From an uncultured Oscillospiraceae bacterium (GTDB taxonomy: Bacteria; Bacillota; Clostridia; Oscillospirales; Oscillospiraceae): a DNA stretch of 24,458 bases. The stretch's first letter is position 1. Each line of letters starts with the position of its first letter. The translations under genes and the position numbers were made by a program. The notes under the pieces were generated by a model. It was not told where the DNA came from, did not search any database, and saw nothing but the letters and a program-made list of their open reading frames with translations. The DNA is taken from contig CAAEDD010000063.1 of assembly GCA_900754515.1 (NCBI GenBank), positions 1-24,458 on the forward strand. The letters run 5' to 3'. Below are positions 15,501 to 22,222 of the stretch, one piece after another.

Positions 15501-16053
15501 GGATTTTGACAGTGAGGACGGCCCCCGGCGCTTTGCCGACAATCAATATATAACCGTGGCAGGAGTGGTCTCTTCGTCCAAAACCCGCACCACAAAAAAT
15601 AACACTCTTATGAGCTATATTCAGCTGGAGGATGACACCGGCACAATGGAGCTCATGGCCTTCCAGAAAGCGCTGGACAAAGGCGGGATGTATGTGAAGG
15701 ATAACGCCGCCATTATAGTTCGGGGACGTATCTCCGCCAGAGATGAAAAAGAGCCCCAGCTCATGGTGGACAGTATCCGCCCCATATCCGACTTGCAGCT
15801 CCCCGGCGGGCAGAACGCCCCGGCAGCAGCCGAGCCGGAAAAAGAGAAAAAGCTGTGGGTAAAGGTCAGCGGCATGAATGACCCCATGTTAAAGCGCATA
15901 CAGCTTATCCTCACCATGTTCCCCGGCCAGCAGCAGATGATTATCTATTGTCAGGCGGAGAAAAAGCGCATGGGCGCCCGCTGCCTTATCCACGAGGGAT
16001 TGGTGGAGGAGTTGAAGGAGCGTCTTGGCAGCGAAAACGTAGTGGTAAAATAG
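12568..16053 (+). CDS. dnaE: DNA polymerase III subunit alpha (DnaE)
   Basis: A 1161-residue C-family DNA polymerase. The N-terminal PHP domain (HLHVHTEYSLLDG, VTDHG, GCEVYVAP, NDAHY) keeps His7, His9, Asp16, His41, Glu66 and His87, so it may have metal-dependent 3'-5' exonuclease activity. The catalytic aspartates are Asp398 and Asp400 in PDIDVDF and Asp551 in KMDFLGLRNLT. Tandem helix-hairpin-helix and an OB-fold (YITVAGVVSSSKTRTTKNN) complete the C terminus. There is no exonuclease insert, so it is DnaE rather than PolC; Firmicutes normally also have PolC elsewhere. whiA ends 2 nt before the ATG, and AAAGGAG overlaps that stop. Confidence 0.97.
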   Translation: MGFVHLHVHTEYSLLDGACRIEQLAKAVKELGQDAIAVTDHGVMYGAVAFYKACKAQGIKPIIGCEVYVAPRRMDQKEHGLDNDYSHLILLCKDETGYKNLCYLVSSAFTEGYYIKPRIDWALLHQHSEGLICLSGCVAGAIPQLIINDDYAGAKAKALELQQLFGPDNFYLEIQDHGLREEQKAAQGLIRLHRETGIPLALTNDAHYITKDDAYYQDVLMCIQMGKTVDEPGRMRFETQELYLKSEEEMRSLFPELPEAADNTLDIAERCNFDFEFGHYHLPRFKLPQGETDSYEYLRKLCEKGFQERFPTRPEVHAQLDYELDMIKKMGFVDYFLIVSDFIGFAKRSGIPVGPGRGSAAGSVVSYCLHITDVDPIKYSLFFERFLNPERVSMPDIDVDFCVNRRGEVIDYVNRLYGHDHVAQIVTFGTMAARGSVRDVARALNISYGEADQVAKQIPSGPGALNITLDEALQLSKPLKEMYEGDEKLKRLIDVARALEGMPRHASTHAAGVVITEKPVYEYVPLATNDEAVVCQYPMTTLEELGLLKMDFLGLRNLTVLDDAVQLVRRHNPDFRIENVSEDDPETFEMLSAGRTSGVFQLESTGMTGVCTSLKPKSIEDITAIISLYRPGPMDSIPRFLECSAHPEKISYKHELLRPILSVTYGCIVYQEQVIEIFRQLAGFSLGQADMIRRAMSKKKHKVIDAERVAFVHGDPERNIPGALARGVSEDVANSIYDEILDFASYAFNKAHAVSYAIVAYRTAYMKRHYPREYMAALLTSVLDNSQKVAEYIAECRELGIKLLPPDVNESDANFTVSGGNIRFGLVAIKGIGWGAIDSLVKDRRQNGPFQSFDDFCRRMNGRELNRRAVENLIKAGAFDSLGYKRKALIQIAGAVLDSVAQSMRDNIAGQLDLFGMADEAETAPAAVAIPQVDEYSPMELMAMEKETTGLYLSGHPMDGYRDAVRKMGAVPLGAVMSDFDSEDGPRRFADNQYITVAGVVSSSKTRTTKNNTLMSYIQLEDDTGTMELMAFQKALDKGGMYVKDNAAIIVRGRISARDEKEPQLMVDSIRPISDLQLPGGQNAPAAAEPEKEKKLWVKVSGMNDPMLKRIQLILTMFPGQQQMIIYCQAEKKRMGARCLIHEGLVEELKERLGSENVVVK

Positions 16054-16066
16054 GGCGGAGGAGAAC

Positions 16067-17152
16067 ATGAATTCGCTTAAGACAAGGGACCTGAACTTGG
16101 ACCTTATACGCTGCACCGCTCTTTTAATGGTGCCAATAATGCACTCGCTGGATCACACCGGGCTCTACGACCAGCTGCTTTACAGCTGGCAGAACCGCCT
16201 GATGATAGGAATTAAGACGCTCTTTACCTGTTGTATTCCCCTGTATGTTATGCTCTCCGGCTACCTCAATCATAAAAAGCAGCTCTCCGCCCGCTATTAT
16301 TTGGGCATTGTCCGTATTATCGTCATCTACCTGATATGCGGCACGGCTTGCCTGGTATTTGAACAGCTCAGCGGCATTGCACAACGCAGTCCCAGGGAGC
16401 TTCTAAGCTCCATTTTGAATTTCAGCTGCTGTGACTACGCCTGGTACATCATGATGTATCTCGGCCTTTTTATCATGATTCCCTTTCTCAATATGGCCTA
16501 TCACGGCTGCGCCACCAAAAGGCAGAAACAATTGCTGGTTTTCAGCTTTATCGCCCTGTCGGTACTGCCTTCCCTGCTGAACCTGTATTTTCAAATTTAC
16601 TCTCTGTGGTGGACAAGGCTCTATCCACTATGCTATTATTTCACCGGCGCCTATCTAAGCGAATATATGCCGGAGATAAAGCCGGGAAAAGCCTTTGCTG
16701 TACTTCTGGTTTTTCTCTCTGCATACAGTATTTTTTTCTACTTTTATTATGACGCTCTTGGCGCCTCGCTCATAGGCGTATATCAGGATACCTGGGAGAT
16801 ATATATTCTTTCGGTTTTGCTTTTCATACTGCTCTACCGGCTCCGGCTCTCCGGCCTACCGGCGGCTCTGGCCCGGTGCATCAGAAAGATATCCGATTTG
16901 ACTCTTCCCGCATATCTTCTCACCTGGATTCCCGACAGCATAATTTATCCCTTACTTATGGCAAAAGTGCCTGCCGGAGCGCCAAGATATAAGTGGTTGC
17001 TCTTGACCGTGCCTTTTTCTCTTATCTCCGCCCTGCTTATGGCTCAGCTGGTAGACTGGGCTTACCGGCCCGTAGGCCGCTTCACCGCCGCCCTGGCGAA
17101 AAAGCCCTTTTTCGCCGACAATATTTCTCTTGACTCAAGGAGCACTCAATGA
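16067..17152 (+). CDS. acyltransferase family 3 membrane protein (first of tandem pair)
   Basis: A 361-residue multi-span protein with about ten hydrophobic segments. The N terminus NLDLIRCTALLMVPIMHSLDH carries the Arg15 and His26 expected for the acyltransferase-3 (OafA/WecH-like) family, which transfers acyl groups to sugars or other cell-surface molecules in the membrane. GGAGGAGAAC precedes the ATG, 13 nt after dnaE. The frame overlaps the next gene by ATGA. It shares long stretches with that gene, for example LSVLPSLLN, IYSLWW and CYYFTG. The substrate cannot be read from sequence. It might be O-acetylation of a surface polymer, but this is inference. Confidence 0.88.
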   Translation: MNSLKTRDLNLDLIRCTALLMVPIMHSLDHTGLYDQLLYSWQNRLMIGIKTLFTCCIPLYVMLSGYLNHKKQLSARYYLGIVRIIVIYLICGTACLVFEQLSGIAQRSPRELLSSILNFSCCDYAWYIMMYLGLFIMIPFLNMAYHGCATKRQKQLLVFSFIALSVLPSLLNLYFQIYSLWWTRLYPLCYYFTGAYLSEYMPEIKPGKAFAVLLVFLSAYSIFFYFYYDALGASLIGVYQDTWEIYILSVLLFILLYRLRLSGLPAALARCIRKISDLTLPAYLLTWIPDSIIYPLLMAKVPAGAPRYKWLLLTVPFSLISALLMAQLVDWAYRPVGRFTAALAKKPFFADNISLDSRSTQ

Positions 17153-18210
17153 CTGAAACTAAACGCAACCTCAATCTGGATCTTATACGCTGCTTTGCGC
17201 TGATTCTGGTGCTGGGTATGCACTTTTACGACAATTCCGGCTTTTATACCATCAGCCTTCACGGCGCCGGAGACTTTATCGCAGCCCTCGGCCGCATGCT
17301 CTGTACCACCTGCGTGCCCCTTTTCCTGCTACTGTCCGGCTGGCTATGCAGCTCAAAGAAGCTTAGCCCCCGCTACTATCTGGGGATACTCAGGATAATG
17401 GAGGTCTATTTTATCAACACCCTGGCCTGCATCCTGTTCGAGGCTCTATACCTACATAATTTCATGAGTCTGAGGGATATGGCGGGCGGTCTGATAAATT
17501 TCGAAATAAACGGCTATGCCTGGTATGTGCTGCTCTACGGCGGGCTCTTCCTCATGATGCCCTTCCTGAACATGATGTACGCCGGCTGCTCCAACAAAAA
17601 CCAGAAGCTTATCCTGGTATTTACCTTCTTTGCCCTGTCCGTTCTGCCCTCTCTGCTCAACTCCTTCGTACATATCTACTCTCTGTGGTGGGCCAAGCTC
17701 TACCCCATATGCTACTACTTCACCGGCTCTTTCCTGCGCGAACACCTGGGCAGAAGGAAGCCCGGCCCTCTGGCTCTGGCCTTTATCCTAATTCTGACAG
17801 GCTTCTGCCTGTTCAACCAGTTTTATTTTCAGGGCGAGGCCTATAACTACGAAAGCATACACTATGAACACTATCAGGTATACACCTTGTCCGTGCTGCT
17901 GTTTGTGCTGCTTTACTCCCTGAACCTGGGCGGGCTGCCCGGGCTGTTCTCCCGGCTCATCTACAAGATAGCGGAGCTCTCCTTTGCTGCCTACCTCATG
18001 TCCTGGATAAGCGACGGAATAATCTACCGGGAGTTCGTCCCCCACTTCCCCGATCCCCGGGACAGATTCATCTGGGTTTTTCTCCTTGTCCTCCTGGCTC
18101 TGCTGTTCTCTCTGCTGATGGCCCAGCTGTGCCACTGGATATATCTGCCCCTGGACCGCTTCCTCCGCCCCCGGCTGCAGCGTCTGCTGCCTGAAAAGCA
18201 TAGAGAATAA
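17149..18210 (+). CDS. acyltransferase family 3 membrane protein (second of tandem pair)
   Basis: A 353-residue multi-span paralogue of the preceding gene. NLDLIRCFALILVLGMHFYDN holds the conserved Arg14 and His25. Shared blocks include the LLSG motif, RYYLGI, YAWYVLLYGGLFLMMPFLNMMYAGC and the LSVLPSLLN-IYSLWW-CYYFTG region. Its ATG overlaps the upstream TGA (ATGA), so translation is probably coupled. The arrangement points to a tandem duplication followed by divergence, and perhaps to two subunits or two acceptor sites. The gene is followed by the large hairpin element and convergent genes. The C-terminal tail is basic. The substrate is unknown. Confidence 0.88.
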   Translation: MTETKRNLNLDLIRCFALILVLGMHFYDNSGFYTISLHGAGDFIAALGRMLCTTCVPLFLLLSGWLCSSKKLSPRYYLGILRIMEVYFINTLACILFEALYLHNFMSLRDMAGGLINFEINGYAWYVLLYGGLFLMMPFLNMMYAGCSNKNQKLILVFTFFALSVLPSLLNSFVHIYSLWWAKLYPICYYFTGSFLREHLGRRKPGPLALAFILILTGFCLFNQFYFQGEAYNYESIHYEHYQVYTLSVLLFVLLYSLNLGGLPGLFSRLIYKIAELSFAAYLMSWISDGIIYREFVPHFPDPRDRFIWVFLLVLLALLFSLLMAQLCHWIYLPLDRFLRPRLQRLLPEKHRE

Positions 18211-18213
18211 TCA

Positions 18214-18332
18214 TAAGTCAGGATCACCCGTAAAACGGGTGGCCTGCACAAGCCCTATAAGAGCATAGTATTGGCCGCTCCTTAAGGCGCGGTGAAACGG
18301 TCTGCCAACCACATAGGTTCACGAGCGGCCCC
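18214..18332. repeat. structured intergenic element, first half (possible mobile-element end or RNA)
   Basis: Contains the hairpin CACCCGT-AAA-ACGGGTG (18225-18231 with 18235-18241) and a long-range pairing GGCCGCTC (18273-18280) with GAGCGGCC (18323-18330) enclosing a GTGAA/TTCAC stem. Short GC-rich hairpins flanked by conserved single-stranded parts resemble the ends of IS200/IS605-type elements; read on the minus strand the hairpin would sit at the right end. No transposase or TnpB frame is present. Identity is inference. Confidence 0.4.
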
Positions 18333-18440
18333 ACCAAGTGGGGCTGCTGTTATTGTATAAAGGAAATCACGGGTAATGCCCGTGGTTTCCTTTATACAAT
18401 AACAGAGCGGCTCCGCCGAGTCTTCGGCGGGGCCGCTTTT
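18324..18440. repeat. nested inverted-repeat/cruciform cluster with 27-bp stem and terminator-like arm
   Basis: Outer arms AGCGGCCCC (18324-18332) and GGGGCCGCT (18429-18437) are complementary. Inside are GCCCCAC/GTGGGGC (18328-18334 with 18338-18344), a 27-bp stem with one wobble pair (18347-18373 with 18379-18405, loop TAATG), and a 14-bp stem (18406-18419 with 18424-18437) that ends in TTTT and can act as a plus-strand terminator for the acyltransferase genes. Confidence 0.75.
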
Positions 18441-18504
18441 GATATTGTAGTTTCCGTGTTCTGCGCTTACCGGCTGCTCTTCAGTTCCGGTGGGCCGGAG
18501 CCCG

Positions 18505-18969
18505 TTAGTCCTCGTCCTCGCTGAGGTCGAACTCCAGCGTCTCACCGCAGGAGGGGCATTCGATGGACCCCTTGTCCAGGGTCTCCTCATCAAAGCTTAT
18601 CTCTTCACCGCAAACGGGGCAGGTGACGTCATAGATAACGCCGTCATATTCCGGCTCGTCGTCATCCTCATCTTCATCGTCGCTGTCGCAGAGGCCGCAG
18701 GAATCGCAGCCGCCGTCACATTCGTCGTCAAAGTCCTCCGGATCGTCCAGGTCGCAGACCAAATCTTCCAGATAGCTCAGTTCCTCAGCCATTTCGTCCA
18801 GGGCCTCGGCATGGTCCATATCCGTAGCCTGAAGGTCTTCTATCTCATGAGCCATGTCTGAAAGCAGCTCGCCCAGAGCGCCCCACAGTTTGCCCTCCCT
18901 GGAATCGGGCTCTATGCCCAGACCCTCTACCAGTCCTTTGAAATACGCGGCTTTTTCAACTACAGTCAT
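18505..18969 (-). CDS. acidic zinc-ribbon protein of the clostridial CD1247 type
   Basis: A 154-residue soluble protein. The N-terminal helix region (residues 1-75: VEKAAYFKGLVEGLGIEPDSREGKLWGALGELLSDMAHEIEDL) is followed by an extremely acidic cysteine-bearing linker (CDGGCDSCGLCDS then a DED run) and by a C-terminal zinc ribbon with CPVCGEE and CPSCGE. This layout matches proteins called CD1247 N-terminal domain proteins in clostridia, as I recall the name, which often sit near efp and an Xaa-Pro peptidase as here. The function is unknown. The start at MTVVEKAAY is chosen because AAGGAGG precedes it; a frame 15 codons longer is rejected. It follows efp by 111 nt. Confidence 0.8.
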   Translation of the reverse strand: MTVVEKAAYFKGLVEGLGIEPDSREGKLWGALGELLSDMAHEIEDLQATDMDHAEALDEMAEELSYLEDLVCDLDDPEDFDDECDGGCDSCGLCDSDDEDEDDDEPEYDGVIYDVTCPVCGEEISFDEETLDKGSIECPSCGETLEFDLSEDED

Positions 18970-19017
18970 TTGGAAAACCTCCTTTTTGTTGAACAAAATT
19001 TCCTTACTGTACATCTG

Positions 19018-19072
19018 GGAGCCTGTAAGGCTCCGGCGGATTTTGAGAGTGGATATGCCGTTCGCTGACGGC
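19018..19072. other. two small hairpins in the efp-zinc ribbon gap
   Basis: GGAGCC/GGCTCC (19018-19023 with 19029-19034) and GCCGT/ACGGC (19057-19061 with 19068-19072). No U tract follows on the minus strand, so these may be attenuators or mRNA stabilisers rather than terminators. Confidence 0.35.
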
Positions 19073-19080
19073 CGGACAGC

Positions 19081-19638
19081 TTATGCTCTGGACAGATACT
19101 CGCCGGTACGGGTATCGATCTTCACCTTCTCGCCGGGCTCGATGAAGAGAGGCACCTTGATCTCGGCACCGGTCTCCAGAGTGGCGGGCTTGGTAGCGTT
19201 GGTAGCGGTGTTGCCGGCAAAGCCCGGATCGGTCTCAGTTACCTCCAGCTCCACAAAGAAGGGGGGCTCCACATTGAAGACCTTGCCCTTGTAGGAGTAG
19301 ACGGTGCATTCCATATTTTCCTTAACAAACTTGAAGTTGTCGCCAAGGACGGACTGATCCACAGGCTCCAGCTCATAGGTCTCAGGATTCATGAAGTAGT
19401 ACAGATTCCCGTCGGAATAACTGTATTCCATGGTCATGCGGTCTACGGTGGCGTTCTCAAATTTTGCGGTGGGGTTGAAGGAAGTTTCGGTGACGGCGCC
19501 GGTGATGACATTCTTCATCTTAGTACGCACGAAGGCTGCGCCCTTGCCGGGTTTGACATGCTGGAACTCTATTACCTGCATGACCTGGCCGTCCATCTCA
19601 AAAGTGACGCCGTTTCTGAAATCGCCTGCTGTAATCAT
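19081..19638 (-). CDS. efp: translation elongation factor P
   Basis: A 185-residue three-domain protein that relieves ribosomes stalled at polyproline. MITAGDFRNGVTFEMDGQVMQVIEFQHVKPGKGAAFVRTK is the N-terminal KOW-like domain, with Lys32 at the loop tip in PGKGAA, the residue modified or used bare in Gram-positive EF-Ps. The C-terminal OB folds (VYSYKGKVFNVEPPFFVELEV and ending in DTRTGEYLSRA) are complete. GGGAGG lies before the ATG. A good promoter stands directly upstream, so it can be expressed apart from the peptidase gene. No Lys32-modifying enzyme is visible in the window. Confidence 0.97.
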   Translation of the reverse strand: MITAGDFRNGVTFEMDGQVMQVIEFQHVKPGKGAAFVRTKMKNVITGAVTETSFNPTAKFENATVDRMTMEYSYSDGNLYYFMNPETYELEPVDQSVLGDNFKFVKENMECTVYSYKGKVFNVEPPFFVELEVTETDPGFAGNTATNATKPATLETGAEIKVPLFIEPGEKVKIDTRTGEYLSRA

Positions 19639-19677
19639 AAAAGGGACCTCCCAAATTAATTTATATTTATCTTAGAC

Positions 19678-19706
19678 ATTTTACAGTATATACCGATGAT
19701 TTGCAA
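19678..19706 (-). promoter_or_regulatory. efp promoter
   Basis: Minus strand: TTGCAA at 19706-19701, 17-bp spacer, TAAAAT at 19683-19678. The start falls about 33 nt before the efp ATG. It lies inside the 104-bp gap after the peptidase gene. Confidence 0.7.
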
Positions 19707-19742
19707 GTATTATTTGTCTATATCCTGCGGTCAGCCCTGACT

Positions 19743-20813
19743 TCACAGAATAATTAAGTCCTTTTTAGCCTTGGTGAGGAGGCGGCAGCCCTCTTTATGG
19801 AGCACCATAACATCCTCAATGCGCACACCGAAGCGTCCGGGCAGGTATATGCCCGGTTCCGCCGAACACACGGCCCCCTCGGGCATTGGGGTGATCCCGG
19901 AAGAGTTTGCACTGGGAGATTCATGGATATCCAGACCCAGGCTGTGGCCGAATCCGTGGCCAAAATATTCTCCGTAGCCGGCGTCGCTTATTACCTTCCT
20001 GGCAGCGGCATCTATCTCCCTGCCGGATATGCCGGCCCGGGCAACGGATATGCCCTTGAGCTGGGCCTTCAGCACCAGAGCGTACACGCTCTTCATCTCT
20101 TCCGTGGCATATCTCACCGCCACGGTGCGGGTCATGTCGGAGCAATAGCCGTTTTTCAGGCAGCCAAAGTCCATGGTCACAAAGTCCCCGGCCTGTATCA
20201 CTTTATCCCCCGGTACTCCGTGGGGCATGCTGGTCTTGGCCCCTGTAAGGACTATTGGGTCAAAGGAATTTCCCTCGGACCCGTGACGCAGGGTAGAGTA
20301 TACCAGCTCAGCCATGACCTGTTTCTCCGTCATTCCCGGTTTTATGACATGCAGCACATCCTCCAGAGCCAGTTCCGCTATGTCCTGAGCCTGCTGCATA
20401 TATTCCAGCTCTTCCCGGCTCTTAGAGGCTCTCAGCTCCTGAAGCAGGCTGCCGCAGGGCAGAAGCTCCATACCCAAGGTCTTTTCGTACTCCAGAAAAT
20501 CCCGGTGACTCAGTTTTCCGTCCTCGGCAGCCAGGCGCTCCATGCCGGCTTCCTTTATGTCCCTGCGCAAAAGCTCTTTCAATGGCAGCTGCCTGTCATA
20601 GAGCTGCACGGTGATGTAGCCTCCTGCAGCCTTCTCCGCCGCCTCTATATAGCGTGAGTCGGTGATAAGCCAGGCCTTCTCACGGCCCACCAGTACCGCT
20701 CCGTCTGTAAACGGAAAACCGGAAGCATATCGCTGGTTCTTCTCGTCTGTTATCAGCAGGCCGTCCAGATTCAGGGCCGCCAGCTTTTCCTGTATTCTTC
20801 CTATATTGTTCAT
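19743..20813 (-). CDS. Xaa-Pro dipeptidase/aminopeptidase (M24B family)
   Basis: A 356-residue metallopeptidase with the pita-bread fold. The N-terminal creatinase-like domain spans residues 1-130. All five metal ligands are visible: Asp215 in VTMDFG, Asp226 in CSDMTRT, His290 in FGHGFGHSLG, Glu319 in SAEPGIY and Glu333 in VRIEDVMVL. It cleaves the bond before or at proline in peptides, and may act as aminopeptidase P or prolidase; the sequence does not distinguish these. No signal peptide is seen, so it should be cytoplasmic. Its ATG overlaps the TGA of the sensor kinase by ATGA, making it the third gene of the two-component operon and neighbour of efp. Confidence 0.93.
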   Translation of the reverse strand: MNNIGRIQEKLAALNLDGLLITDEKNQRYASGFPFTDGAVLVGREKAWLITDSRYIEAAEKAAGGYITVQLYDRQLPLKELLRRDIKEAGMERLAAEDGKLSHRDFLEYEKTLGMELLPCGSLLQELRASKSREELEYMQQAQDIAELALEDVLHVIKPGMTEKQVMAELVYSTLRHGSEGNSFDPIVLTGAKTSMPHGVPGDKVIQAGDFVTMDFGCLKNGYCSDMTRTVAVRYATEEMKSVYALVLKAQLKGISVARAGISGREIDAAARKVISDAGYGEYFGHGFGHSLGLDIHESPSANSSGITPMPEGAVCSAEPGIYLPGRFGVRIEDVMVLHKEGCRLLTKAKKDLIIL

Positions 20814-22207
20814 ATGCCTGTCTCTTCCTCCGTAGGTCTTGGAAAACTCACCGTAAACCGGGAACCATGGGGCTTGTTCTCTCCCACCATGATGGTGCCT
20901 CCGTGGGCCTTCACCGCCGCATGGACTATACTCAGCCCCAGGCCGCTGCCCCCGGCTTCCCTGGATCTGGCTTTGTCCACCCGGTAAAAGCGGGTGAAAA
21001 TATTGTACCTGTCCTCTTCCGGGATACCTATGCCGGTGTCCTCCACGGTGAGCTGTATATTCTCCTCGCTTTTTTCCAGCCGGACGAATACACTGCCCCC
21101 GTCCACATTATATTTTATGGCGTTTTCTATTAGATTAAAAATGATATGAAACATGTCGTCCACAGTGGCCATGACCACGCAGCCTTCCTCCAGCTCGCAG
21201 CGCAGGCGGATCTGCCGCTCCTTGGCCAGAGGTTTCAGCAGCACCAGGGCGTCCACCGCCACCTGCTTTACGTCCACAGGCTCCGGCATGACCTGAATAT
21301 CGTCATCCAAACGGGACAGATCCAGCAGTTTCTCCGTGGTGCGCTGGAGCCGCTCGGCCTCGTTGCCTATGTCCGTGACGAATTCCCGCACGGTATCGTT
21401 GTCCATATTCTCGTTCTGCACTATGCTGTCCGACAGCAGGCGGATGGAAGCCAGGGGAGTCTTAAGCTCATGGGAGGCGTCGGAGACAAAGCGGCGGCGC
21501 TCCCGCTCCGTGGCGTCCAGCCTTTCGGTGAGAGAATTGAACTCATTTCCAAGATCCGTCAGCTCGTCGCTGCCGCTCACTTGCAGCCGGTGGCTGTAGT
21601 CCCCGGCGGCCACGATGCGCATGGAGTTGGCCAGCTCATGGATGCGGCGGAGGATAACCGAGGAAAATACCACTGCCAGAGCCAGCACAGTCAAAACTAT
21701 TATTGCGGAGATAATTCGTATCTGGCTCTGCACATCCAGGATTATCACTGCCCGCTCCACATCCCGCTCCAGCATGTACACGGCTCCTGTTATTGCTCCC
21801 TGGCGGCTGATTGGTATGGAATAGCTGCTGAGGAAGGCCTGGCCGTCATACCGGGAGCGGAAGACTGTCTTGCCTGACAGTGCTGTGCTCAGATCCTGCT
21901 GTTCGCTCTCCGGAGCAGAAGTACCATAGGTATAGTACAGTGTGTGGCCCTCTGTATCCACCACCACCGTGCGCTCAAATCCGGAAATGTCCAGAAGACG
22001 CAGTACCTCCCCGACGCTGGCCTGATCCGGCTTATCCAGTTTGGCCAGGGAGGCAGCCAGAATGGCAGCCTGGCCGGAAATGGAGCTTTCCTTCTCCTGA
22101 AACACCGTGTCCCTGGAAGATGTTATGGGAAAGACATTGAGCATAAGCAGAAGCACTATCAGCAAAATAGCCAGGAAAAAGAAGAATCGGAAGCGCAGGC
22201 TTCTCAT
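20810..22207 (-). CDS. sensor histidine kinase (HAMP-HisKA-HATPase)
   Basis: A 465-residue membrane kinase. A first membrane segment lies at about residues 7-27. An extracellular sensor of about 130 residues follows, with no recognisable ligand motif. A second membrane segment is at about 163-186 and the HAMP linker at about 183-237. The HisKA domain has phospho-acceptor His246 in SDASHELKTPLASIR. The ATPase domain has the N box FNLIENAIKYN, DTGIGIPEED, and GGSGLGLSIV. All catalytic boxes are intact. It is the partner of the response regulator 15 nt upstream, and resembles PhoR/ResE-type kinases. The signal is unknown; the divergent carboxypeptidase suggests cell envelope, which is inference. 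Confidence 0.94.
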   Translation of the reverse strand: MRSLRFRFFFFLAILLIVLLLMLNVFPITSSRDTVFQEKESSISGQAAILAASLAKLDKPDQASVGEVLRLLDISGFERTVVVDTEGHTLYYTYGTSAPESEQQDLSTALSGKTVFRSRYDGQAFLSSYSIPISRQGAITGAVYMLERDVERAVIILDVQSQIRIISAIIVLTVLALAVVFSSVILRRIHELANSMRIVAAGDYSHRLQVSGSDELTDLGNEFNSLTERLDATERERRRFVSDASHELKTPLASIRLLSDSIVQNENMDNDTVREFVTDIGNEAERLQRTTEKLLDLSRLDDDIQVMPEPVDVKQVAVDALVLLKPLAKERQIRLRCELEEGCVVMATVDDMFHIIFNLIENAIKYNVDGGSVFVRLEKSEENIQLTVEDTGIGIPEEDRYNIFTRFYRVDKARSREAGGSGLGLSIVHAAVKAHGGTIMVGENKPHGSRFTVSFPRPTEEETGI

Positions 22208-22222
22208 AAAGTCCGTCCTCCC

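Noticed and set aside
18211..18504. CRISPR array in the repeat-rich gap
   Set aside because: The repeats are inverted, not regularly spaced direct repeats, and no cas gene is nearby.
19797..20657. 286-codon open frame on the plus strand opposite the Xaa-Pro peptidase
   Set aside because: It is antisense to a gene with all five metal ligands intact and has no protein-like motifs.
20810..20813. Frameshifted kinase-peptidase fusion
   Set aside because: Both proteins are full length with complete motifs; the 4-nt ATGA overlap is ordinary translational coupling.
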